A model generated the notes under the pieces. It had not been told where the DNA came from. It saw only the letters and a program-made list of their open reading frames with translations, and did not search any database. Positions 1-5,028 of a DNA stretch of 5,365 bases are shown in pieces. Both the position numbers and the translations under genes were made by a program. Within the stretch, counting starts at the first letter, position 1. Every line of letters begins with the position of its first letter. Source of the DNA: Prevotella sp. (lineage in GTDB: Bacteria; Bacteroidota; Bacteroidia; Bacteroidales; Bacteroidaceae); the NCBI GenBank assembly GCA_017623335.1, contig JAGAPI010000031.1, forward strand, positions 1 through 5,365, written 5' to 3'.

Positions 1-777
1 AAGGGCGGTGCCGGGCGACAGGCCTTTTAGCATGAGCGACACGGCAATGGGAATGCTGCCTGTGGCGCAGAGATACATGGGGATTGCCACGAGCAGCACA
101 AGCAGCATGCTTACGAGAGTGTTGCCCGAGAATATCTCGAAAAATTGTGTGGGCACGGCTACAGTTATCAAGGCTGCAAGCAGCAGACCTATGAACAGCC
201 ATTTGCCCACGTCCTGAAGCATCTCCACAAAGCCGTATTCAAGTGCCGACTTCATGCGCTGGGCAAATGACAGTGTAGAATGAGGAGTGTCGGGTGTTGA
301 GTTAGCTGCGCAGTTATTATTAACTCCACATTTCTCACTCTTCGCTCCACACTGAGCGTCAGCGTCAAAGCGGTTCACAAGGCTGCCTCCGAAGAAAGAT
401 GTCACGAGCGCCGCAATGGGGCGGATAATGGCAAACGCGGGTCCCATAACCGAATAGGTAGCCATGATGCTGTCAACGCCTGTCTGCGGCGTGGCTATAA
501 GAAAAGATGTGGCGGCGCCTTTGGAAGCTCCCTCACGGCGAAGCGCTGCTGTGGTGGGGATAACGCCGCATGAGCACAGCGGCAGCGGTATGCCGAGCAA
601 TGCCGCCTTTACCACCGAGCGCCAGTTGCTGGAGGCAAGATGGCGAGAAAACATGCTCCGTGGCACAAATGCCTGGAGCAGACCAGCAATGAAGAATCCC
701 AAAAGCAGATAGGGAGCCATCTCGCAAAGCAGATGCCAGAATGACTGTACGTATTCTGATAATACTTCTGAAATCAT
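1..777 (-). CDS. SO_0444/DUF318-family permease, putative Cu/Zn efflux transporter (3' end outside window)
   Basis: The frame is open without a stop from an ATG at 775-777 to the window edge, 259 codons. The product is a polytopic inner-membrane protein of the DUF318 (YraQ-like) permease superfamily, closest to the SO_0444 group annotated as copper/zinc efflux. Hydrophobic segments lie near residues 13-38, 55-80, 110-132, 190-208 and 220-246. The family motif is the IPLPLCSCGVIP stretch at 63-74 (Cys68, Cys70), followed by a Gly/Ala/Thr-rich helix with the PQTG motif at 97-100. A related MYLCATGSIPIA motif at 234-245 (Cys237) marks the second half of the internal duplication. The linker between halves carries Cys143, Cys150 and Cys156, plausible metal ligands. 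Relatives are usually about 350-430 residues, so roughly a third is missing. A promoter lies about 40 nt upstream and no clear SD is seen. The family call is firm; the metal specificity is inferred. Confidence 0.85.
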   Translation of the reverse strand, partial: MISEVLSEYVQSFWHLLCEMAPYLLLGFFIAGLLQAFVPRSMFSRHLASSNWRSVVKAALLGIPLPLCSCGVIPTTAALRREGASKGAATSFLIATPQTGVDSIMATYSVMGPAFAIIRPIAALVTSFFGGSLVNRFDADAQCGAKSEKCGVNNNCAANSTPDTPHSTLSFAQRMKSALEYGFVEMLQDVGKWLFIGLLLAALITVAVPTQFFEIFSGNTLVSMLLVLLVAIPMYLCATGSIPIAVSLMLKGLSPGTAL

Positions 778-818
778 AATGTTTTTGTTTTTATTTGTTT
801 TGTATGTTTCTGTTTTTG

Positions 819-830
819 GGTGCAAAGGTA
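819..830 (-). promoter_or_regulatory. Bacteroidota -7 promoter element for the metal permease
   Basis: The minus strand reads TACCTTTGCACC, a perfect match to the TAnnTTTG -7 consensus of the Bacteroidota primary sigma factor. It is the same 12-mer found before the small RNA and before the tRNA genes. Transcription would start near 812-815 and leave a leader of about 35-40 nt. No TTTG sits at the usual 20-nt spacing upstream. Instead the -33 region holds an imperfect tandem repeat, so the promoter may be weak or activator-dependent. Confidence 0.7.
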
Positions 831-841
831 ATCATTTGTTT

Positions 842-862
842 TTGCAATCTTGTTGCATCTTG
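842..862. repeat. Imperfect tandem repeat upstream of the permease promoter
   Basis: TTGCAATCTTG (842-852) is followed at once by TTGCATCTTG (853-862), two units that differ by one base. They cover the position where the -33 element should be. A regulator-binding site is possible; chance similarity in AT-rich DNA is also possible. Confidence 0.35.
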
Positions 863-875
863 ATTTTTTTACGGC

Positions 876-914
876 AAAAAAAGAAGTCAGGAAATTTCAC
901 AATCTCCTGACTTC
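876..914 (-). terminator. Intrinsic terminator of the small RNA
   Basis: GAAGTCAGGA (883-892) and TCCTGACTTC (905-914) form a perfect 10-bp stem around a 12-nt loop. On the minus strand it is followed by seven T (A876-A882 on plus). The plus strand has no T-run directly after the stem, so termination is of minus-strand transcripts. It also insulates the permease promoter downstream from the ABC operon and small-RNA transcription upstream. Confidence 0.85.
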
Positions 915-1037
915 GTGACTTTTCTTTCACAATTCATCTCAATCAAGACAAATTGGAGTAAAAATCTTCTGTCAAGTACATTGTCTCACGACAACATAGC
1001 TTGTAATTAACCTTAATAATCTAATACCATGAAAAAC
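876..1037 (-). ncRNA. Candidate small non-coding RNA, about 160 nt
   Basis: A complete transcription unit lies in the gap between the ABC operon and the permease. It has a promoter at 1043-1075, a predicted start near 1037 and an intrinsic terminator at 876-914. A 9-bp hairpin at 977-985/990-998 is capped by a GUGA (GNRA) tetraloop. Two of its pairs are G-U on the minus strand and mismatched (C-A) on plus, so the fold is specific to this strand. The segment between 999 and 1030 is AU-rich and includes UUAAGGUUAA. The unit holds only tiny reading frames: a 5-codon one near the 5' end, a 12-codon one at 943-981 and a 16-codon one running into the terminator, none with a clear SD. It may match a known Bacteroidales RNA family; I cannot name one with certainty. 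Exact ends are inferred. Confidence 0.6.
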
Positions 1038-1042
1038 ACGGT

Positions 1043-1075
1043 GCAAAGGTAGCAATATTTCTTCAAACTACCAAA
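1043..1075 (-). promoter_or_regulatory. Promoter of the small RNA (-33 TTTG, -7 TACCTTTGC)
   Basis: On the minus strand, TTTG at 1072-1075 is separated by 20 nt from TACCTTTGC at 1043-1051, the same architecture and spacing as the tRNA promoter in this window. Only 21 nt separate the -33 element from the stop codon of the DUF3256 gene, and no terminator lies between them. Read-through from the ABC operon into the small RNA is therefore possible. Confidence 0.75.
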
Positions 1076-1096
1076 TGTTTTTTCGATTTTTTTAGA

Positions 1097-1696
1097 TTAT
1101 TTCGTTGTAATCCCCCCCCATTTCGCGGTTTTTTCCACTTTTTCGCCATTTTTTTGTATATTTTCGTTGCCTATTGCTGGTTTGGAAAGAGTGAAGATTA
1201 TATCTTCCACGTTTTTCCCGAATTTAGCTGTAACATAACTGTCGGGACATGTCGGCGGCAGGATTTTGTCCGGCACTATAGGCTGTGCCGGCTGCCAGTC
1301 GTTCCATTTTGTGGTGTAGAATTTCAGTGTGCTCTCCATTGCCGGCTTTCCGTAAGTGGTTATCACACACACGGCATGGCGGCAACTGTCGGCAGTCATC
1401 TGCGCTGTGGCGGCTATTCCCATTTCGATGGTCACCGTCTCGTTGAGCGTCATGTGCAGATAATCGGTACTGATGGAGTCGAGCGTAGATTTTCCCCCAA
1501 GTTTGTTGGTGACCTCAGCCTTCATCTTTGCGTCAAGATAGTCAATCATGTCCAACTTGTCGTTGTGGGTGAGGTATGGCAGAAGTGAGTCGGGCATCTG
1601 TTTCAGCACCTCAGCCATAGTAGGGGCTGTGGTTTGTGCCGACATGGCATTGACGGCGGCACAGAGTATGATGGTGAATATTATACGTATTTTCAT
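1097..1696 (-). CDS. DUF3256 family secreted protein
   Basis: This 199-residue protein has an N-terminal signal peptide: basic start, hydrophobic core at about 4-17, and likely cleavage after the MSA at 18-20. It should be exported to the periplasm. The mature part resembles the Bacteroidales DUF3256 family, most clearly where MPDSLLPYLTHNDKLDMIDYLDAKM (34-58) runs into the KAEVTNKLGGKSTLDSISTDYLHMTL region. The fold is probably a small beta-rich domain; no catalytic residues are recognisable. It is the last gene of the ABC operon, starting 6 nt after the permease stop behind a weak AAGGA SD (about 1707-1711). This suggests a periplasmic partner of the ABC complex, which is an inference. The codons for W-G-G near the C-terminus form a run of eight G (C1112-C1119 on plus), prone to slippage or sequencing error. 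The function is unknown. Confidence 0.8.
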   Translation of the reverse strand: MKIRIIFTIILCAAVNAMSAQTTAPTMAEVLKQMPDSLLPYLTHNDKLDMIDYLDAKMKAEVTNKLGGKSTLDSISTDYLHMTLNETVTIEMGIAATAQMTADSCRHAVCVITTYGKPAMESTLKFYTTKWNDWQPAQPIVPDKILPPTCPDSYVTAKFGKNVEDIIFTLSKPAIGNENIQKNGEKVEKTAKWGGITTK

Positions 1697-1702
1697 TGTC
1701 TT

Positions 1703-2902
1703 TTATTCCTTATGTTTCCAGATGTTTGTAACTTTGCGGCATATCACTGCAATGTTTATCACAGAGACAAAGGCGAGCAGCGCCACGCCAAGGAGTATTG
1801 CCGGCATCATGCTGCCTTCGCTCACCTCAGGAAACAGCATTGTTATCATTCCTATGTAATAGTTGCGTGCTACAGCTAGCAGCACAAGAGCGATTATGAG
1901 CACTGCAAGGTTGAGCCCAATGGTGAGCAGCTGGTAGGGCAATGCCACCCGTGCCGGCGTGTAGCCTATGAGCAGCAGATTCTCCAGTTTCTCCGCATTT
2001 TTCTGTACCAGCAGATACACGCTGAGCATCAGTATGTAGAAGCTGAGGATGGAGATGACCAGCCCCACGAGCATCACCGCCGACACCGTCATTCTGAGAA
2101 GATAGGTGCTTTTCTCGGCATTGAGCTTGTCGTCCTCCACCTCGTAGTTCATCTCGTCTACATATTTTATTATGCGGTCGTCGCCCATGTTTGCCACTTC
2201 CATTATGAGGCGCGACGGCTGCGACTGCTTGCCTGGGGCATAGTGCCCGTTGCTCCAGTCCATGAACGCCTGCGGCACGAGCACCGAGTTCAGGCGGTTG
2301 GAGAAACCTATCACCCTACCCTTGTACACATCGTTGGCGCCGTTTGCCTGAATATACAGCGTAAGGTCGATAAGCCCCACGAGTCCGTCGCTGATTTTTG
2401 GCATTGAGTGGCTTTGTGCAAATCCGAAGTTATACATTGTGAGATAGCTTCTGGGCAGCACTATCGGGATGGTGGTGTCGCCGGGCTTCCATTGCCAGCT
2501 GTCGAGCGGCACGTCAACGAAGTTGTCGGGAATGCTCTCAAAAAACAGTTCAGATGAGAGTATGCTCACGCCGTTCACTCCCATGCGCGCGTTTACCTTA
2601 TATTCTGTTGCTGTGAATTTGCCCACCTTTTCTGCAAACCGCTGTTCGCTGATGTCGGTGATTTCGGCTTGCGAGAAAGTGTTGGCAGTGCCGCTCAGCG
2701 TGCTGCCTGTAGTGATGCGTTTGCTCATCACCATGTAGTTGTTGCCGAGAATAGAGTTGTCGCCGGAAAATATCGGCAGGATGTCCTTGTATGCCTGATA
2801 GCCTAAAAGGACAATAAACATTCCAAACAGGTTGGCAAGGGAGAATCCTGCCAATTGCGGCACGCTGATGTGCTGCCGCAGCAATTTCCAAATCAAATTC
2901 AT
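1703..2902 (-). CDS. FtsX/MacB-like ABC transporter permease
   Basis: The 399-residue inner-membrane subunit has the MacB/FtsX topology. TM1 lies at about 18-38, a large extracytoplasmic domain at about 40-265, and three C-terminal helices at about 272-301, 325-345 and 367-388. After TM2 the stretch LENLLLIGYTPARV (306-319) matches the conserved cytoplasmic coupling segment of FtsX-like permeases (compare LRAIGAS). Such proteins usually work as dimers with a cytoplasmic ATPase and transmit mechanical force to periplasmic partners rather than carrying solute through a channel. Its ATG overlaps the stop of the ATPase gene by ATGA, with a strong SD 8 nt upstream, indicating translational coupling. 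The next gene encodes the exported DUF3256 protein. The family assignment is firm; the substrate or partner is unknown. It resembles neither LolC/E nor BceB closely enough to assign a role. Confidence 0.88.
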   Translation of the reverse strand: MNLIWKLLRQHISVPQLAGFSLANLFGMFIVLLGYQAYKDILPIFSGDNSILGNNYMVMSKRITTGSTLSGTANTFSQAEITDISEQRFAEKVGKFTATEYKVNARMGVNGVSILSSELFFESIPDNFVDVPLDSWQWKPGDTTIPIVLPRSYLTMYNFGFAQSHSMPKISDGLVGLIDLTLYIQANGANDVYKGRVIGFSNRLNSVLVPQAFMDWSNGHYAPGKQSQPSRLIMEVANMGDDRIIKYVDEMNYEVEDDKLNAEKSTYLLRMTVSAVMLVGLVISILSFYILMLSVYLLVQKNAEKLENLLLIGYTPARVALPYQLLTIGLNLAVLIIALVLLAVARNYYIGMITMLFPEVSEGSMMPAILLGVALLAFVSVINIAVICRKVTNIWKHKE

Positions 2903-3543
2903 AGCTTTATCCTCCTTTCATAGTCCAGTTCCACATGTTTGCCGATGCTTGTCACTATTATCGCTGCTCCCTGTGCCTTTGCCTCCTGCTCCATGATGTC
3001 CATCATTATCCGCGAGTTGGTGTCGTCAAGGTGGCTTATCGGCTCGTCGGCAAGTATAAAGCTGAACGGCTGCACCAGGGCGCGCATCATTGCAACGCGC
3101 TGCTGCTGACCGAACGACATTCGTCCGGCTATCACGTTCTTCTTGTCGGCTATGCCCATCATTTCAAACCACTCTTCTATCTGCTTGCGGCTTTTGTGGT
3201 GGGTGAGGTTGTTCTTTACCAAAACGTTTTCCATTGCGGTAAGTTCGGGAAACAGCCTGAGTTCCTGAAACAGCAGGCTCACCTCGCTGCGGCGCACGTC
3301 CACCCAGCGGCTCACTCCAAATGTACGGGTGTCGGTGTTGTCAAACATGATACTTCCGCTGTAGTCGCGGCGGAATCCGAGGATATAGCTACAGAAAGTA
3401 CTTTTGCCTTTGCCGCTTGCCGCCTCAATCAGATATTTGTGACCGCGGTCGAGCACAAGCTCGTTGTTCCAGATGTCAGAATGCAGGTCGGGCTGCTGGC
3501 TGAACACCTGTGGCACCACATTTTTAAATATGATTTGCTCCAT
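2899..3543 (-). CDS. ABC transporter ATP-binding protein with atypical motifs
   Basis: This 214-residue single nucleotide-binding domain is the normal size for FtsE/LolD/MacB-type partners. Visible in order are Walker A AASGKGKST (41-49), Q-loop LLFQELRLFPELTAMENV (Gln93), signature MSFGQQQRV (142-150), Walker B FILADEP (162-168, Asp166 and catalytic Glu167) and D-loop SHLD (170-173). Three positions depart from the usual pattern: the first Walker A glycine is Ala41, the signature has SFG instead of SGG, and the H-loop histidine expected after VT is Ser199. The nearest His is 203. Intact Walker A Lys47 and Walker B argue for ATP binding; hydrolysis may be altered. It is the first gene of a three-gene operon with the FtsX-like permease and DUF3256 protein. 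It starts 27 nt after the tRNA terminator, with no SD but an A-rich leader. Confidence 0.9.
   Translation of the reverse strand: MEQIIFKNVVPQVFSQQPDLHSDIWNNELVLDRGHKYLIEAASGKGKSTFCSYILGFRRDYSGSIMFDNTDTRTFGVSRWVDVRRSEVSLLFQELRLFPELTAMENVLVKNNLTHHKSRKQIEEWFEMMGIADKKNVIAGRMSFGQQQRVAMMRALVQPFSFILADEPISHLDDTNSRIMMDIMEQEAKAQGAAIIVTSIGKHVELDYERRIKL
2911..2918 (-). promoter_or_regulatory. Strong Shine-Dalgarno for the permease inside the ATPase gene
   Basis: The minus strand reads AAAGGAGG, 8 nt before the permease ATG. The SD lies within the last codons of the ATPase gene, where it is read as consecutive AGG AGG arginine codons of the C-terminal ERRIKL. With the ATGA stop/start overlap it should re-initiate ribosomes finishing the ATPase. 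Such a perfect SD is uncommon in Bacteroidota. Confidence 0.75.
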
Positions 3544-3570
3544 CTGTTTTTGTTTTTTATTATTTCATAT

Positions 3571-3609
3571 AAAACAAAAGTTGGAAGCTTCCCCAAAAGC
3601 TCCCAACTT
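3571..3609 (-). terminator. Intrinsic terminator of the tRNA-Lys pair
   Basis: The minus strand forms a 13-bp stem (3597-3609 with 3578-3590), including one G-U pair, around a 6-nt loop, followed by TTTGTTTT. On the plus strand that G-U position is an A-C mismatch, so the structure favours minus-strand RNA. It begins 3 nt beyond the 3' end of the second-transcribed tRNA and ends 27 nt before the ATPase start codon. Confidence 0.85.
3575..3582 (-). promoter_or_regulatory. Possible -7 element for the ABC operon, inside the tRNA terminator
   Basis: AACTTTTG on the minus strand matches TAnnTTTG at all but the first fixed base, and TTGG lies 20 nt upstream inside the terminator stem. It would give a leader of about 25 nt for the ATPase gene. 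No better promoter exists between the tRNAs and the operon. The alternative is leaky read-through of the tRNA terminator. Confidence 0.25.
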
Positions 3610-3612
3610 CTG

Positions 3613-3685
3613 TACGCCTGCAGGGGGTCGAACCCTGGACACCCTGATTAAGAGTCAGGTGCTCTACCAACTGAGCTACAAGCGC
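3613..3685 (-). tRNA. tRNA-Lys(CTT), second transcribed copy
   Basis: The 73 nt fold into a standard cloverleaf: acceptor GCGCTTG/CAGGCGT (with G-U pairs, including the terminal pair), D-arm GCTC...GAGC, anticodon stem CCTGA/TCAGG with loop CTCTTAA, a 5-nt variable loop, and T-arm CAGGG-TTCGACC-CCCTG. Anticodon CTT reads the lysine codon AAG. The discriminator is A and CCA is not encoded, so it must be added after transcription. An intrinsic terminator follows directly. Confidence 0.97.
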
Positions 3686-3713
3686 ATCCATTTTTGAATC
3701 TAAGCTGTTTTCG

Positions 3714-3786
3714 TACGCCTGCAGGGGGTCGAACCCTGGACACCCTGATTAAGAGTCAGGTGCTCTACCAACTGAGCTACAAGCGC
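3714..3786 (-). tRNA. tRNA-Lys(CTT), first transcribed copy
   Basis: Sequence and cloverleaf are identical to the copy at 3613-3685: anticodon CTT, discriminator A, no encoded CCA. It lies about 25 nt after the predicted transcription start and is separated from the second copy by 28 nt, so the two are probably cut from one precursor. Confidence 0.97.
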
Positions 3787-3918
3787 ATTAACTTTGGTGC
3801 ATTTCTCTAAATGCGGTGCAAAGGTACGCACTTTTCCCGAAATAGCCAAACGTTTTGGCAGATATTTTCGTTTTTATGCGATATTTTTCCGCATTTTTTA
3901 CATTAATGCGCTTGTAGC
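3776..3918. repeat. 15-bp inverted repeat: tRNA 5' end copied upstream of its promoter
   Basis: GCTACAAGCGCATTA (3776-3790), the complement of the tRNA-Lys 5' end and its leader, recurs as its exact reverse complement TAATGCGCTTGTAGC at 3904-3918. The arms are 113 nt apart and enclose the tRNA promoter. The distal arm lies 17 nt past the GH5 stop codon. Origin and function are unknown. Confidence 0.7.
3818..3850 (-). promoter_or_regulatory. Promoter of the tRNA-Lys pair (-33 TTTG, -7 TACCTTTGC)
   Basis: On the minus strand, TTTG at 3847-3850 and TACCTTTGC at 3818-3826 are separated by 20 nt, the Bacteroidota housekeeping pattern. The start would fall near 3811, about 25 nt before the first tRNA. 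The -33 element sits inside a near-palindrome GCCAAA-CGT-TTTGGC (3845-3859). Confidence 0.8.
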
Positions 3919-3935
3919 CCGTCTTTGCCTCATTA

Positions 3936-4928
3936 TTATCTGCCAGTAGTGAGATAATGGCGCACAAGCACCGCCCATGGCTTCAGGTGCTGCTGTTTCC
4001 AGTCTTTTCCGAATGTCGGTGCCCCCGGTGTCAGCATCGAGCAGGTCTCTACTTTGTCGCTCAGGCTCCAAGCACACCAGCTGATGCTGTTCTTGTCGGC
4101 AAAGTCCATCCATGCCTGCCACTCACTTGGGTCTATCACTCCGTCGCCGGTGTGCATCATGCCGGCACATTCTGCCATAAACAGCGGCAGTCCTTTGTCA
4201 AGGGCATATTGTGCCTTGTCGCGAAGATACTGCTTGTGGGTGGCGGCATAATAGTGCAGTGAATACATTATGTTGTCTATGCCTTTTATCGGGTCGTCGG
4301 CAGCCTTGTCCACTTCCTGGTCCCAACGCGGAGTTGGCACTATCACCACCGCCTTTGGAGCCTTCTTGCGTATCAGCGGTATCAGTTTCTCGGCGTATGC
4401 CTTGGTCTCAGCCCACTCCACTTCCATGGGCTCGTTCCATATCTCCAGCAGCAGATTGGGCAGCTTGCCGTATTTCTCTGTCACATGATTGAAGAATGTC
4501 TTTGCCAGTTCCAGATTGTTGGGATGGCTGTGGAAATCCACCAGTACATACACTCCGTTCTCAACCGCTCCCTGCACTATGCTGTCCACACAGTTATATG
4601 CCAGTTCAGGATTTTTGTCGTAACACAGTGAGTCGAGGCTCACGCCAATAGAGCATCTCACTATGTCCACCTTCCAGTCCTTGGCAAGAGTAGCCACAGT
4701 ACTGCGGTTGTAGAATCTCGGCCACAGATTGTGCCATCCCATGCTGACGCCGCGCAGCTGCACAGGCTGTCCGTGGCAGTCGGTCAGGTGTGTCTTGTTC
4801 ACTGTCAGCTGTCCATGCTTCTCCACAGGCGCTTGCGCCATTGTCGCGATACACCCCATAAATACGACAACAACCGCTGTCATAAATCTTTTTCTCATAA
4901 TCATGTTAATACGTTTTTTATAAATCAT
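3936..4928 (-). CDS. Secreted GH5 glycoside hydrolase (cellulase / endo-beta-1,4-glucanase type)
   Basis: The 330-residue protein is a single GH5 (beta/alpha)8 domain, most like subfamily GH5_2, which cuts beta-1,4-glucans with retention. Visible marks are the LRGVSMGWHNLWP segment (58-70), Arg91 in DIVRCSIGV, DFHSH (131-135), EIWNEP (162-167) with acid/base Glu166, the SLHYYAATH motif (223-231), and FMAECAG (250-256) with nucleophile Glu253. No carbohydrate-binding module is present. Export is by a signal peptide ending near Ala-Gln-Ala (31-33). The longest ORF begins at 4928, but Met11 (4898, MRKRF...) gives a more typical signal peptide and Met9 is also possible. Cys26 is not in a convincing lipobox. 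No SD and no TAnnTTTG promoter were found. No SusC/D or other carbohydrate-locus genes flank it here. The substrate is inferred from the family. Confidence 0.88.
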   Translation of the reverse strand: MIYKKRINMIMRKRFMTAVVVVFMGCIATMAQAPVEKHGQLTVNKTHLTDCHGQPVQLRGVSMGWHNLWPRFYNRSTVATLAKDWKVDIVRCSIGVSLDSLCYDKNPELAYNCVDSIVQGAVENGVYVLVDFHSHPNNLELAKTFFNHVTEKYGKLPNLLLEIWNEPMEVEWAETKAYAEKLIPLIRKKAPKAVVIVPTPRWDQEVDKAADDPIKGIDNIMYSLHYYAATHKQYLRDKAQYALDKGLPLFMAECAGMMHTGDGVIDPSEWQAWMDFADKNSISWCAWSLSDKVETCSMLTPGAPTFGKDWKQQHLKPWAVLVRHYLTTGR

Positions 4929-4957
4929 AGTTGAATAAGTTAATGTGTTTATGCAGA

Positions 4958-4987
4958 AATCCCATTCCCCGCATGGAGAATGGGATT
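4958..4987 (-). terminator. Strong hairpin, probable terminator of rplU-rpmA
   Basis: On the minus strand AATCCCATTCTCC (4975-4987) pairs with GGGGAATGGGATT (4958-4970) through 13 bp, one of them T-G, around the loop ATGC. The wobble is a mismatch on plus, so it is a minus-strand RNA structure. The tail is short in T (TCTGCATAAA), so termination may be weak, or the hairpin may stabilise the rpmA mRNA end or act in the GH5 leader. Confidence 0.55.
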
Positions 4988-5028
4988 CTGTTGTTTGTTT
5001 GGAATAAATTTTCTTTTATGAAATAATG

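Larger units (their letters stand above)
3612..3788. repeat. Tandem duplication of the tRNA-Lys gene
   Basis: 3612-3687 and 3713-3788 are identical over 76 bp, covering the whole tRNA plus 1 nt on the 3' side and 2 nt on the 5' side. The copies are offset by 101 nt. The intervening 25 nt are not repeated elsewhere here and hold no promoter. Confidence 0.9.

Noticed and set aside
533..727. 64-codon minus-strand frame inside the metal permease
   Set aside because: It is in another frame of the same strand as the clearly conserved permease sequence; the permease frame carries the family motifs.
1154..1588. 144-codon plus-strand frame opposite the DUF3256 gene
   Set aside because: It is a shadow of the complementary codons, with no recognisable domain or start signal.
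2935..3651. 238-codon plus-strand open frame opposite the ABC ATPase
   Set aside because: It is antisense to a gene with clear Walker and signature motifs, has low-complexity His/Val/Ala composition, resembles no family, and runs into a tRNA gene.
3612..3788. The two tRNA copies as the start of a CRISPR-like or mobile repeat array
   Set aside because: There are only two copies, each a full tRNA cloverleaf with shared promoter and terminator; a simple tandem gene duplication explains them.
3876..3900. Weak hairpin ATGCG/CGCAT with a T-run, as a plus-strand terminator
   Set aside because: It has only 5 bp and a 9-nt loop, and no plus-strand gene would use it; it is not a convincing GH5 terminator on minus either.
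3898..4122. 74-codon minus-strand frame overlapping the GH5 3' end
   Set aside because: It is an alternative frame within the GH5 coding region and unlike any known protein; the GH5 frame is continuous and complete.
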